A stretch of DNA of 64,000 nt. Origin: an uncultured Clostridia bacterium (GTDB lineage: Bacteria > Bacillota > Clostridia > Lachnospirales > Cellulosilyticaceae). The stretch spans positions 81,167 through 145,166 of the forward strand of contig CAKZUB010000044.1 in assembly GCA_937921505.1 (NCBI GenBank). Reading direction: 5' to 3'. The notes beneath the pieces were generated by a model. The model ran no database searches and had not been told where the DNA came from. It saw only the letters and a list, made by a program, of their open reading frames with translations. The translations under genes were made by a program, and so were the position numbers. Of the stretch, positions 17,617 to 27,236 are shown one piece after another (the first letter of the stretch is position 1; each line of letters begins with the position of its first letter).

Positions 17617-17664
17617 AGATTATACGATCTCTATGTTTTATATGCTTTAAAGATCGTATAATCT
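17617..17664 (-). terminator. 14-bp perfect stem-loop between binding protein and permease genes
   Basis: AGATTATACGATCT (17617-17630) and AGATCGTATAATCT (17651-17664) are exact reverse complements around a 20-base loop, 12 bases after the binding-protein stop codon. Only a short T-tract follows on the minus strand, so it may act as a 3'-end stabiliser or a weak attenuator and not as a full terminator. Confidence 0.65.
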
Positions 17665-17676
17665 ATATTTTGCTAT

Positions 17677-19047
17677 TTAATTTGTATTTCTATCTATTTC
17701 ATCTTGTATTTCCTTCGCACCCTCTTCTGGTGAATTTCCTAGAAGCACGCCTACTAAGGAATTTCTCGTCCTATCTTGCATAGAGGCTAAGCTATCATAC
17801 GCAAAAGCATCTTTTCCAGGTACTTTAATCTGGGTTGCATAACTAATAACTTCAACAAATAAAGGATCTAACTGCGCACCATCAATCTCTACATCAGCTC
17901 TTGAAGATGCTCTTTTTACATTATATACAAATTTTTCTTGCATTTCTTTAGAAGTAAGGAACTTCGCAAAGGCAATCATTGCTTCTTTTTCAGCTCCTTC
18001 AACTTTTCCATTTAAAACTAAATTATCTTGGAATATGATATTATCACCTTCAAATTGCTCATACCCTTCTACTACAGGAAATAAGAAAGTTTTTATTTTC
18101 CCATCTACTGGTGTTCCAGCAATTTCACTAATAAGCCATGAACCATTAAAAACCATAGCCGTTTTTCCAGCAAAGAAGTTAGCTTTTTCACTATTATAGT
18201 CTAAGCCTTCTAAATTTGCTTCAAAAGCTCCCATATCTTTAAGGTCTTTTAACATTTGTATTGACTTCACTACATCAGCATCTGTCCACTTTGCTGTTCT
18301 TGCAGCCAAGTCTTTGGCTTTTTGTACGCCCGCTGTTTTATAAAGCAGTGGATTATGTATATGTCCTATACGCCAAGTATCTTTGGCTCCTGCTCCAATA
18401 GGTACAATATTAGCGTCTCTTAATTTTTTAATAACTTCTAAAAGTTCTCCGTAAGTTTTTGGTTCTTGTTGGATACCTGCTTTTTCAAATAATTCTGTAT
18501 TATAATAAAATACTTCATAGTTAACACCTACTGGCAAGAAATATTTGCCTGGTACACTTGGATCTGTTCCATCTTCAAATACGCCTCCAATGAAACCATC
18601 TGACCACTCTTTATCTGCTTGTATAACTTCCGTTAAATCAAGTAACAATCCGTTTTTTGCATATTCTTGAAAAGTATTTGCCTGAAAAATATGTGGTGCT
18701 GACCCTGTAGCAACGTCTGCCTTTAATTTATTCATATAAGCTGCTTCTTCGTTAATGGATTCATCTACAACTATAATATTTGGATTACGCTTCATAAATT
18801 CTTCTATGACTTCTTTTTGGAATGGTGCTGCCCCATCTGTTCCAGACCACCTTGTCATAATTCTAATTTCTACTTTTTCATCAGTTGTATCTTTCTTCTC
18901 CTCTTTGCTACTTGCCTGTGGTTTGTTTTCTGCTGCCTGATTACTTGTTTGTGCCTTCCCTTGACATCCTGTAAGCGCTAGCGCTGTTACCATTAGAGTT
19001 GCTAGTGTAGTATGTGTGATCTTTTTTAATAGTTTACTCATTTTCAT
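17677..19047 (-). CDS. Extracellular sugar-binding lipoprotein (system 2)
   Basis: Solute-binding protein of 456 residues with signal peptide and lipobox ALTGC, followed by a Gln/Asn/Lys/Glu-rich tether. The mature fold starts EIRIMTRWSGTDGAAPF. GGGGGTCG precedes the ATG. First gene of the operon leading to both permeases, the GH29 fucosidase and the mutarotase-like gene. The operon context suggests it binds fucosylated oligosaccharides. Confidence 0.9.
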   Translation of the reverse strand: MKMSKLLKKITHTTLATLMVTALALTGCQGKAQTSNQAAENKPQASSKEEKKDTTDEKVEIRIMTRWSGTDGAAPFQKEVIEEFMKRNPNIIVVDESINEEAAYMNKLKADVATGSAPHIFQANTFQEYAKNGLLLDLTEVIQADKEWSDGFIGGVFEDGTDPSVPGKYFLPVGVNYEVFYYNTELFEKAGIQQEPKTYGELLEVIKKLRDANIVPIGAGAKDTWRIGHIHNPLLYKTAGVQKAKDLAARTAKWTDADVVKSIQMLKDLKDMGAFEANLEGLDYNSEKANFFAGKTAMVFNGSWLISEIAGTPVDGKIKTFLFPVVEGYEQFEGDNIIFQDNLVLNGKVEGAEKEAMIAFAKFLTSKEMQEKFVYNVKRASSRADVEIDGAQLDPLFVEVISYATQIKVPGKDAFAYDSLASMQDRTRNSLVGVLLGNSPEEGAKEIQDEIDRNTN

Positions 19048-19118
19048 TCGACCCCCTGGTTTTATAAAATATTTGCTCTCTTACAACTCCATTTTATATC
19101 TTTGTGCTTGACTTATTG

Positions 19119-19158
19119 AATGGATAAAAAGGTCTTAACATGTATAATTTTATCCATT
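19119..19158 (-). promoter_or_regulatory. Candidate YesN2 operator before the system 2 binding protein gene
   Basis: AATGGATAAAA (19119-19129) and TTTTATCCATT (19148-19158) form a perfect 11-bp inverted repeat. The same stretch also holds a 20-bp-period direct repeat, ATGGATAA (19120-19127) and ATGTATAA (19140-19147). On the minus strand the proximal copy abuts a -35-like TTCAAT, with TATAAA 16 bases further. Confidence 0.5.
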
Positions 19159-19201
19159 ATGCATAAATCCCCCAGCTACTTTTATCTATTTATAGTTATT
19201 T

Positions 19202-20809
19202 TTATTGATTAGTCTTATATTCTATATATTTGGATGGAGAAGTTCCAAATCTTTTTTTAAATAATCTGCTAAAATAAAAAGGATCACTAAAACCTATCTT
19301 TTGCGCAAGTATATTTACTTGAATGTTTGGATATTTTTCAACTAGTTCAACTGCTTTTTGCATGCGGTATTCTGTAATATACTCAACCACTGTTTGATTA
19401 CATTCTTTTTTAAAAATCTTGCTTAAGTAGTTTGGGGAAATATAGATATTTGAAGCAATCTCATCTAGCGCTAATGCATATCTTGCGTAATTATTTTTTA
19501 TATATTCTTGTGCATCTCCTACCATCCTCGCCGCTTTAGATTCTGTTTTTGCATTACTTAAAGCTAATAAGCTTGTACAGTAAAATTTGACTTTATCTTG
19601 CAGCTCAGAGACTGTTTCACTTTGAATGATTTCATTTTTTGCTTGTTCATAAAGCTGTATAATATTTTCCTTTAGTTCTTCATCTTGCGGGATAGCATTT
19701 ACAACATATGTTATAAATTCAATAAACTTTATATTGACTATTTCCCGGTCTATTTTATAAGTCATTACCCTCTCAACCAAGCTATCTATTACATTATTCA
19801 ATAATGTAATATCACCTGTTTTACAAGCAAGCAAAATTTTCTCTTGATCTACGCTTAAGTGCGGATAAGCCATACTCTTTTTTGATGCTTTCTCCCAATT
19901 TACAACACTCATCCCCGTATAGAATTTTTCACCTAGAGCTTGTATAGTATGCCTATATTCTGTATAAATCATATTAAGTTTTGTAAAAGCATTGGATATG
20001 GCTATAGTGCTATCTAAATTAACATATTTTCTAACTGCTTCTATGACTCTATTACACGCGTTACAAATGCTATCAATACTTTGATTATCACGCGATATAA
20101 TGCTTACCACATGATAGTCATCCGTAACAAATACTATACAAGTGTCATGTGTCATTAAAATCTCTTGCGCGATATTACAAGCAGCATAAGCCCATAAGTA
20201 CTGTTCTGTTTTTTCAGGAAACAACGTAGATAACTTACTTATTTCCATTGTAATAATATACTTTTCATTTTTGCTAAAAGAGACTTTATTTTTTTCAGCA
20301 AGCTTTAATATTTTATTTTCATGATGCAATGCTTTAGAGTAAATAAGACTGTTTAAAAACTCATTTTTCTTACTCAATCTATAGTGATATGCACTTACTT
20401 TTAACTCATTTATATATATATCTTGCGCCATGAGCCTTGTGAGTTCATCAGTTATATTAGTCATCACCTGAGTAAGTTCGCCCGCATCTATCGGCTTTAA
20501 AAGATAGGCATAAACCCCTATTCCAATAGCTTTTTGCGCATATGCAAATTCTCCATATCCCGTTAGTATGACAATTCTTAGTTTAGGATATTTATCTCTC
20601 AAACCCTGAGCCAAATCAATGCCATTAATAAAAGGAATATTGATGTCGATGAGTATAATATCTGGCTTAAATTTTTCTACTACCTCTATTGCCTCTTGTC
20701 CATCTTCTGCTTGTGCTACAATTTCTATATTGATTGCTTGCCAGTCAACAGAATTGCTGATTAATTCTCTAATTAAATATTCATCATCGACAATAACTAA
20801 TTTAAACAT
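19202..20809 (-). CDS. YesN-type AraC-family response regulator (system 2)
   Basis: Regulator of 535 residues. Receiver domain with VDDE, the phosphoacceptor Asp in IILIDINIPFINGID, LTGYGEF and LLKPID. A long middle linker is followed by a C-terminal AraC domain (NYLSKIFKKECNQ, then FYFSRLFKKRFG). The ribosome site AGGGGGAG precedes the ATG. It lies 25 bases after its kinase gene and 154 bases before the binding-protein gene it likely activates. Confidence 0.9.
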   Translation of the reverse strand: MFKLVIVDDEYLIRELISNSVDWQAINIEIVAQAEDGQEAIEVVEKFKPDIILIDINIPFINGIDLAQGLRDKYPKLRIVILTGYGEFAYAQKAIGIGVYAYLLKPIDAGELTQVMTNITDELTRLMAQDIYINELKVSAYHYRLSKKNEFLNSLIYSKALHHENKILKLAEKNKVSFSKNEKYIITMEISKLSTLFPEKTEQYLWAYAACNIAQEILMTHDTCIVFVTDDYHVVSIISRDNQSIDSICNACNRVIEAVRKYVNLDSTIAISNAFTKLNMIYTEYRHTIQALGEKFYTGMSVVNWEKASKKSMAYPHLSVDQEKILLACKTGDITLLNNVIDSLVERVMTYKIDREIVNIKFIEFITYVVNAIPQDEELKENIIQLYEQAKNEIIQSETVSELQDKVKFYCTSLLALSNAKTESKAARMVGDAQEYIKNNYARYALALDEIASNIYISPNYLSKIFKKECNQTVVEYITEYRMQKAVELVEKYPNIQVNILAQKIGFSDPFYFSRLFKKRFGTSPSKYIEYKTNQ

Positions 20810-20834
20810 GATCTCCCCCTATACCCTTTTTATC

Positions 20835-22640
20835 TTATGCTTCATCGTTCTCACTCTCACGCTGTATACATTTAGGCAAAGTAATATCAACTGTTGTTCC
20901 TTCATCTTCTTTACTATCAATGCTAAGTCCATAATCTTTTCCAAAATACAGTTTAATTCTCTCATTAACACTCCATAGCCCATAACTCTTTTTATTTGAA
21001 CCCAGGCACATCGCACTCTTTAACTGCTCATATGCCATACCTATCCCGTTATCTATAACTGATATAATAATAAAGTTCTTTTGAATACTTCCTTTAATTT
21101 TCAATAGGCCATTTGTCTTACGATGTTTTAGTCCATGGTATATAGCATTTTCCACGAGTGGCTGTATGGATAGCTTAACAATAGGATAATCATAAATAGC
21201 TTCGTCTACGTCTATTATAAACTCAAACTTACCCGAGTATCTAATCCCTTGAATATACATATAGTTTTGAATCATTTCAAGCTCTTCTTTTATGGTCACA
21301 ATGTTTTTCCCTTGACTTAAAACTTTTCTATAGAACATCGCTATTGATTTAGCCATTAAAAAAATATCTTCATTTCTTCCTAGTTGACTCAGTGCACAGA
21401 CACTATCTAGTGTATTATATAAAAAGTGAGGATTTATTTGAGATTGTAAAGCCCCAAGCTCTAAATTTCTCTTATTTTTTTGTTCAACATATATTTGTTG
21501 CATCATATAAGACATCTTAGTAACCATCTCGTTAAATGTTTTTGATAAGTAACCTACTTCATCTTGGGAGCTGATCTCAACAGCTACTTCCAGGTCTCCT
21601 TCTGATACACTCTGCATGGTATCCGCTAATATACTAATAGGCCTTGATATAGACTTCGCAATAAGTGTAGCTATAACCACTGATATAATCATACAGCCTA
21701 AACCCGTATATAAGATAAGTAATGTATTCTTATTTTTATCTGCTGTTAATTCTTTAATAGGATAAAGCCCTACCACTTGCCAGTTTAGTTTCTTAAACTG
21801 ATTAGGTACTACCAGTACTTTGGTTCCGTCTATAGTATAAATCTCTCCTTGATTATCAGTCGAGGTAGCTATGTACTTATAGTACGGCTTTTGTGTTATA
21901 TCTTGATAGAGCATATCATAATCATTTGAAGCAATAACAATTCCTTTCTCATCTACTATGAATTGTTGTTCCCTATCGCTTAAATTATTAGATGTAATAA
22001 ATAACTTAGCAAGTTCTGTTTGACTAATATTCATTTGAACTGTCCCTATTATCTCTGCTGTGCCTCCGTCTATAACTGCCCTAAAGAGCGAAAAAGAATC
22101 TATTTCAGGCATGTTAATATAATAATCTACTTTGTGAATATTTTTCCATATGACTTGTCCATGCTTATTCCAGAGGTCTTGATTAAAAGTCTTATAAAAA
22201 TCAGACTCTTTGTTTATCTTATTGCTATCCACACTAGTAGAAGATATCATTTTGCCATCTACAGTACGTAAAGTAATAGAGCTAATGACTTCATTAAGAT
22301 CCACTACATAATCTAAATAGGTCTGTGTAAGCCTTGAGTCTTCATGCCATTTAGTAGAATAACTGTTCTTATATTTTTTTAAAGTTTGTTGGACATCACT
22401 ATTAATTACAACTAGTTTTGTTATTTGCTCACTATACACCACCAAATTCTCAAGGGAATATGCCATCAGGTTTAAGTTTGCTTGAGTATCTTTTATAGTT
22501 TTGTCTACTATTAGCCGAGATGAAATAATATTCCCTAAAACAGTGAGTACTAATAGAGGAATGATAATAACCACCGTGTTTGCATACCATATTTTTTTAA
22601 AAATAGATAGTTTATTAACCCACTTTTTAAATTTAGTCAT
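20835..22640 (-). CDS. YesM-type sensor histidine kinase (system 2)
   Basis: Sensor kinase of 601 residues. First helix near 15-35, extracellular sensor region to about 300, second helix (LLILYTGLGCMIISVVIATLI-like, about 300-322), HAMP (SRPISILADTM), coiled segment, phosphoacceptor motif QINPHFLYNTLDS, N-box ENAIYHG and DNGIGM of the HATPase. First gene of a two-gene operon with yesN2. Confidence 0.9.
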   Translation of the reverse strand: MTKFKKWVNKLSIFKKIWYANTVVIIIPLLVLTVLGNIISSRLIVDKTIKDTQANLNLMAYSLENLVVYSEQITKLVVINSDVQQTLKKYKNSYSTKWHEDSRLTQTYLDYVVDLNEVISSITLRTVDGKMISSTSVDSNKINKESDFYKTFNQDLWNKHGQVIWKNIHKVDYYINMPEIDSFSLFRAVIDGGTAEIIGTVQMNISQTELAKLFITSNNLSDREQQFIVDEKGIVIASNDYDMLYQDITQKPYYKYIATSTDNQGEIYTIDGTKVLVVPNQFKKLNWQVVGLYPIKELTADKNKNTLLILYTGLGCMIISVVIATLIAKSISRPISILADTMQSVSEGDLEVAVEISSQDEVGYLSKTFNEMVTKMSYMMQQIYVEQKNKRNLELGALQSQINPHFLYNTLDSVCALSQLGRNEDIFLMAKSIAMFYRKVLSQGKNIVTIKEELEMIQNYMYIQGIRYSGKFEFIIDVDEAIYDYPIVKLSIQPLVENAIYHGLKHRKTNGLLKIKGSIQKNFIIISVIDNGIGMAYEQLKSAMCLGSNKKSYGLWSVNERIKLYFGKDYGLSIDSKEDEGTTVDITLPKCIQRESENDEA

Positions 22641-22732
22641 ATTGTAAGCCCCTTTTTCACCTTGCTATTATTTTAAATTACTTTAATTATTACATATATA
22701 ACTATAAATAGGTAGCTCTCATAATAGGAAAA

Positions 22733-22774
22733 TTGCCCCACCATTAAGCCATTGGCCTAAACATAGTAGGGCAA
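22733..22774 (-). terminator. Probable terminator after the UroD-like gene
   Basis: TTGCCC (22733-22738) and GGGCAA (22769-22774) close a stem with a partly paired interior (TTAAGCC against GGCCTAA). On the minus strand TTTTCC follows. It lies 17 bases after the UroD-like stop and before yesM2. Confidence 0.5.
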
Positions 22775-22790
22775 ATAAGAATTTAAATTC

Positions 22791-23876
22791 TTATAAAATA
22801 TTATATTTATTAAGTTGTTTTATTATTTCTTCTCTGTCTTCTTCTTTTATAATTATGTCCCAGTGTAAAATCCCTTGCGTTGTCCCTATTTGTTCTTTAA
22901 CGACTTCTATACAATGGGGACCATCCCATAATTGTATCCCTTTATTAGCGCTATGAATTTTTTGATATACTTCTGGCCATTCTGATTGAGGCGCAGCCCC
23001 CGCTCCAGGCACCCATTGTACTGCATTTAATTTCTTTATTGCCAGTATATCATCTAGATGGTTAAGCTGACCTGGTCCATCTAAATGATAAATAGTATTT
23101 GGGATTTTTTCTGTTTGTGCAATTAATTCATCTTTCGCAAATTCAACAAACATTTCATTACTAATCATAAATGCAAAATCACATTGGATAACATAAGATG
23201 GTATTTCACTATATATTTTAGACCAATCTGAATAGCCTTTGGCATATGGTTTTAACACAGCATTAATTTCATTATAGTATCTTATCCATAAATCATGTAT
23301 TTCCCATATAAGTCTTTTAACCTCTTCAGGTTCATCATATAAATCCATCAGCAAGTTATCTGTTGATCTAAATATGGCAAGTACATCAAGTATCCCCCCT
23401 AGATCCACCATCCCCATTATAACTTGCCCCTTAAAATACTCATTAGCAGCTTTGTAAATTTCTTTAATGCGTTTAAACCATATATTGTTTTCATCGTATG
23501 TAAAGTGCAAATCCTTAAGCTCTTTTATTTCATCACAAGCAAACCAAATATGCCCTGTTGAATTATCTGGCTTAGCACCCAAAAATGCAGCTAACACCCC
23601 TGGCCCAAAACAATCCATGTTAAAGTATGGAAAAGCATCTCCAAAATATTCATTTTTTGATAACTCATAGTCTATGGCCTCAATAAGATCAGATATAGGA
23701 ATAGATAAATCCAAACAGGTTTGTTGGGATAAAAGCGGCACTTTAGGCTTTTCTCCCTTACCCCCTTCTTTTCTTATGATAATAGGTATAATAGGTCGCT
23801 CAAGCTCTCCCTTCCACCATTTTCCGTATACTTCTTTTATATGTTCCCATCTTTTTTCATCAAAAGCTATTCTCAT
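22791..23876 (-). CDS. Uroporphyrinogen decarboxylase-like (URO-D superfamily) protein
   Basis: A 361-residue protein of the URO-D/MtaA-type barrel, seen in YFNMDCFGPGVLAAFLG, GMVDLGGILDVLAIFRS, and the C-terminal YHLDGPGQLNHLDDIL and VQWVPGAGAAP. Real HemE enzymes have a different N-terminal substrate motif, which I do not see here, so haem synthesis is unlikely. Related proteins are methyltransferases or unassigned enzymes often found in sugar operons. GAAGGAGG precedes the ATG. Last gene of ABC system 3, 23 bases after the MalG-type gene, which suggests it acts on the imported compound. Confidence 0.82.
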   Translation of the reverse strand: MRIAFDEKRWEHIKEVYGKWWKGELERPIIPIIIRKEGGKGEKPKVPLLSQQTCLDLSIPISDLIEAIDYELSKNEYFGDAFPYFNMDCFGPGVLAAFLGAKPDNSTGHIWFACDEIKELKDLHFTYDENNIWFKRIKEIYKAANEYFKGQVIMGMVDLGGILDVLAIFRSTDNLLMDLYDEPEEVKRLIWEIHDLWIRYYNEINAVLKPYAKGYSDWSKIYSEIPSYVIQCDFAFMISNEMFVEFAKDELIAQTEKIPNTIYHLDGPGQLNHLDDILAIKKLNAVQWVPGAGAAPQSEWPEVYQKIHSANKGIQLWDGPHCIEVVKEQIGTTQGILHWDIIIKEEDREEIIKQLNKYNIL

Positions 23877-23899
23877 CTTGTAGCCTCCTTCTCTAATAC

Positions 23900-24781
23900 T
23901 TATTCTTTAACCGCCCCTGCTACTATGCCTGCAAATATATATTTTTGAAATATGATATAAATAAGAATTGTTGGAATCATAACAACGACTATAGCGGCAC
24001 TTAAATATTCCCATGCACCAAACTGTGAGCTACTAAAAGCCATTAAAGTGGTCGTCACTGTACGAAGCTTAGAAGACGGCATATATAAATAAGGAATATA
24101 CATATCATTCATAACTTCTACCGCTTTTATAATAGCAAGGGTTGCTGTAGCTGGTTTTAATAGCGGAAATATAATTTTATAAAATATTTGAAAGTATGAT
24201 GCCCCATCTATCATGGCACTTTCATCTACAGACACAGGTATCTTATCTATAAACTGCATATAAATATAAAGCTGCATTAAATCAGTAGCCGCATAAATAA
24301 TAATGGGGGCCCATATTGTATTATATGCTCCTATACCGCTTATAATAGAAAAACGTGCTATTTCACAAATTTGTCCAGGAATGACCATCCCTAATGCAAA
24401 TAATGCAATGAGTACTTTTTTAAACTTGAAATCAAAGCGGCTTAAACAATAAGTAGTCATAGTCCCCACAATACTATTTACTAAAACACTAATTGCAACT
24501 AAGAAAAATGAGTTTTTAAACCCTAATAATATCTTCCCTTCAGTAAATACAATTTTATAATTTTCTAAGTATACATTTACCAGTGAAGGGGCTTTAAGCG
24601 GAAAATCATTACCTATTTGTGGTGCTGTTTTAAAAGATGCAAATACAACAACCAACATTGGTAAAAATACAATGACCATAACGCCTATCATAATCATATA
24701 AATAAGGCATTGATCTAGTTTCAACTGAAGTGTTTTGAATCCCTTTCTATGCTCTGGCTTAATAAGAAGACTTGTCTGCAT
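23900..24781 (-). CDS. Sugar ABC transporter permease, MalG type (system 3)
   Basis: CUT1 permease of 293 residues with about six helices and the EAA-type loop DESAMIDGASYFQIF followed by IIFPLLKP. It begins one base after the MalF-type stop. Ends in the typical GIVAGAVKE tail of these permeases. Confidence 0.9.
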   Translation of the reverse strand: MQTSLLIKPEHRKGFKTLQLKLDQCLIYMIMIGVMVIVFLPMLVVVFASFKTAPQIGNDFPLKAPSLVNVYLENYKIVFTEGKILLGFKNSFFLVAISVLVNSIVGTMTTYCLSRFDFKFKKVLIALFALGMVIPGQICEIARFSIISGIGAYNTIWAPIIIYAATDLMQLYIYMQFIDKIPVSVDESAMIDGASYFQIFYKIIFPLLKPATATLAIIKAVEVMNDMYIPYLYMPSSKLRTVTTTLMAFSSSQFGAWEYLSAAIVVVMIPTILIYIIFQKYIFAGIVAGAVKE

Positions 24782-24782
24782 A

Positions 24783-25667
24783 TTATCGATCCCCCTTTAA
24801 GCCAAAAATATTTTTTTGTACCCAGTTAAAAACAACAATCATCATAATCAATATAATACCCATTGTTGAAGCCATTCCAAAATTTTTATATTTAAAAGCC
24901 ATGTGAATCGTACTAAGTGCAAAAGTGCTGCTTGCCGTCCCTGGACCTCCTTGTGTTATAACAAAAGGTATATCAAACACTTGCAAGGCTCCTCTTAGAT
25001 TAAGGAACAGCATAAGCTCCATAACAATCTTGATGCTTGGCAAAATAATATAAATTAGACGCTTAAAAGCACCAGCTCCATCTACGACTGCTGCTTCAAT
25101 GATATCCTCTGGAATGGACTGTAAGGCAGCTAGAAATAAAATGATATGAAAACCTGAAAATCTCCAGAGTGATACGCTTACTAAGGAATAATTAACAATA
25201 CGTGTGTTACTTAACCAGTTTTGTATTAAACCTTCTAGGCTAAGTACTCTTAAAACTTCATTTAGCGCACCGTTTATAGGGCTAAAGAAAAAGCTAAAAA
25301 TATAGGCTACGGCTACTCCATTAATAATATAGGGCATAAAAACAACTGATTTAAAAAACTTCATTCCTCTTAGCTTGCTATTAAGCATAACCGCTATAAT
25401 AACTTCTAGTGGAATAAATACTAGGTGGATACTGAAATATAACAAGTTGTTTTTTAAAGATACCCATGTTTCTTTAGAATTAAATATAAGGTTTTTATAA
25501 TTTTTAAGTCCTATAAATTGCTGCACTTCACTAAATCCATCCCAGCTAGTAAAACTTGTTTGTAAAAGTTTAATCGTTGGATAAACTACAAAAACCAATA
25601 GTAACAATACTGGAATAAATAAAAAAGTGATTAGGAGTATTTTTTTTTGCAGCTTTAAATCATTCAT
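24783..25667 (-). CDS. Sugar ABC transporter permease, MalF type (system 3)
   Basis: CUT1 permease of 294 residues; N-terminal helix ITFLFIPVLLLLVFVVYP, about six spans, EAA loop EAAVVDGAGAFKRL then IILPSIKI. AAGGAGG precedes the ATG. Two hairpins separate it from the binding-protein gene upstream. Confidence 0.9.
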   Translation of the reverse strand: MNDLKLQKKILLITFLFIPVLLLLVFVVYPTIKLLQTSFTSWDGFSEVQQFIGLKNYKNLIFNSKETWVSLKNNLLYFSIHLVFIPLEVIIAVMLNSKLRGMKFFKSVVFMPYIINGVAVAYIFSFFFSPINGALNEVLRVLSLEGLIQNWLSNTRIVNYSLVSVSLWRFSGFHIILFLAALQSIPEDIIEAAVVDGAGAFKRLIYIILPSIKIVMELMLFLNLRGALQVFDIPFVITQGGPGTASSTFALSTIHMAFKYKNFGMASTMGIILIMMIVVFNWVQKNIFGLKGDR

Positions 25668-25712
25668 TGTTCTTCCTCCTTGCTCTTAATTTATTTAATG
25701 ACAGCTAAACAA

Positions 25713-25797
25713 GAAAGTTTGATCCCTTGCCAGCAAGACAAACTTTCCTATTTCAAAATAAATGAGGTTAGCCTCTAATAAGCTACCTCACTTATTT
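25713..25797 (-). terminator. Double stem-loop between binding protein and permease genes
   Basis: Two hairpins lie between the system 3 genes. TGAGGT (25763-25768) pairs with ACCTCA (25785-25790), extended by A/T flanks, and is followed on the minus strand by a T-rich run. GAAAGTTTG (25713-25721) pairs with CAAACTTTC (25739-25747) with an inner CTTGC/GCAAG stem. The first looks like an attenuator, the second like a stabiliser. Confidence 0.65.
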
Positions 25798-25806
25798 AAA
25801 TAGCAT

Positions 25807-27147
25807 CTATTTTGTTGTACTTTGTGCTTCCTGCCATGATTTATTTAGATTTTTCATTATCTCGTCTAAGTTTTTACCTGCCAACATATCTTGACCAATT
25901 CTTTTAACATCAAATTGTGTTGCTGCTTGTATGGTCTGGAATTTTTCATTACCACCATCATAAATTACTGGATTTACATCAATACCTTTAAATGCTTCTA
26001 CTATACAAGCTTCACTACCCGCCTCAATAGATTTCATTGTAGAATTGACATTTGTTGCCTTAGTATATGCTTGATAATTAATAGGATCTGTTAAAAACCA
26101 ATTGATAAATTCTTTAGCTGCGGCTTCATTCTCACCACCCTTTGGTGTTCCTAAAAATGTATCTATCATAGTTACTGTATTTAATTTTTCATTAGCATCT
26201 TTTCTTACAGGTAATAAGAAAGTCCCTATGCTATCACTATTATCTCCCATAGCCTTTTGTGCATCTGCTAAAAACCATTGTCCTGCACAAAGCATTGCAC
26301 CTTTTGTACCAAACATTACCTTTACTTGATCAAATCCCACCCCTAATGGGTCTGGTCCAAATACCTCCGCACGATAAAGCTGATCAATCATTTCATAAGA
26401 CTTATAAAATGGTTTATCTGCTGTAAAAGGTTGTGGATCTCCTGCCATTGTGTTCCATAATGCACCGTCATTAGCTATTAAAGATGGCATAAATTCATTA
26501 AAAGGGTAAGTTGGCCAAGCGTCTTTTCCCCCCATAAGGATCGGTATGTATTTGCCTCCTGCTTTTATGGTCTCTGCTACTTTTATAAATTCATCCCATG
26601 TTTTAGGTATATCTAGATTGTACTCTGCAAATATCTCTTTGTTGTACCATACAAACTCATTAAAGGCTTGAGCTGGAAGTGCTACTATTTTACCATCAAT
26701 TTTAAATGCTTCAGCATAAATATTATCTTTTGTAGCTGGCAAGTCAGATACATCAGCTAGAATAGAACCTAGTTCAGCTAACATATAAGGTTTTAATGGA
26801 ATAATATCTGGCATTTCATCAGCAGTTTTTCTTATTTTTAAAGCTTGCCTTAACTCATCTGGGTCTTTAGTATTTTCAATCTCAAGTGTCACATTAGGTT
26901 TAACCCTCTTATACTCTGCTACTACATCATAACCATTTTTGGTAAAAATGTTATCCCATTGAAATAAAGTTAATGTGATTTCTTCATCTGTTGAAGCTTC
27001 AGCTGTTGAAACTTGGGCTGTTTTTTGGTTAATATTCGAGGTTGTATTCGCGACTTCTGCTTTTTTACCACAACCTACGAAGCTAGCTGTCAAGACAGCA
27101 ATAGAACAAATCAAGCTTAAGCCTTTAATTAATTTTGTTTTTTTCAT
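25807..27147 (-). CDS. Extracellular sugar-binding lipoprotein (system 3)
   Basis: Solute-binding protein of 446 residues, signal peptide with lipobox SFVGC, a Ser/Thr/Ala-rich tether and then the fold starting EITLTLFQWDNIF. GGAGGG precedes the ATG. Leads the operon of two permeases and the UroD-like protein; probably controlled by YesM3/YesN3 just upstream. Confidence 0.9.
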   Translation of the reverse strand: MKKTKLIKGLSLICSIAVLTASFVGCGKKAEVANTTSNINQKTAQVSTAEASTDEEITLTLFQWDNIFTKNGYDVVAEYKRVKPNVTLEIENTKDPDELRQALKIRKTADEMPDIIPLKPYMLAELGSILADVSDLPATKDNIYAEAFKIDGKIVALPAQAFNEFVWYNKEIFAEYNLDIPKTWDEFIKVAETIKAGGKYIPILMGGKDAWPTYPFNEFMPSLIANDGALWNTMAGDPQPFTADKPFYKSYEMIDQLYRAEVFGPDPLGVGFDQVKVMFGTKGAMLCAGQWFLADAQKAMGDNSDSIGTFLLPVRKDANEKLNTVTMIDTFLGTPKGGENEAAAKEFINWFLTDPINYQAYTKATNVNSTMKSIEAGSEACIVEAFKGIDVNPVIYDGGNEKFQTIQAATQFDVKRIGQDMLAGKNLDEIMKNLNKSWQEAQSTTK

Positions 27148-27236
27148 TTCAAACCCTCCATTTTAAATATAATTTATACACTAATTACTTTACTTTTACT
27201 TAATATAATTATATCTTTTGCACAAAACACTTGAAA

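Noticed and set aside
22791..23876. Haem biosynthesis gene hemE
   Set aside because: The superfamily fits but the N-terminal HemE motif is absent and the operon is for sugar transport.
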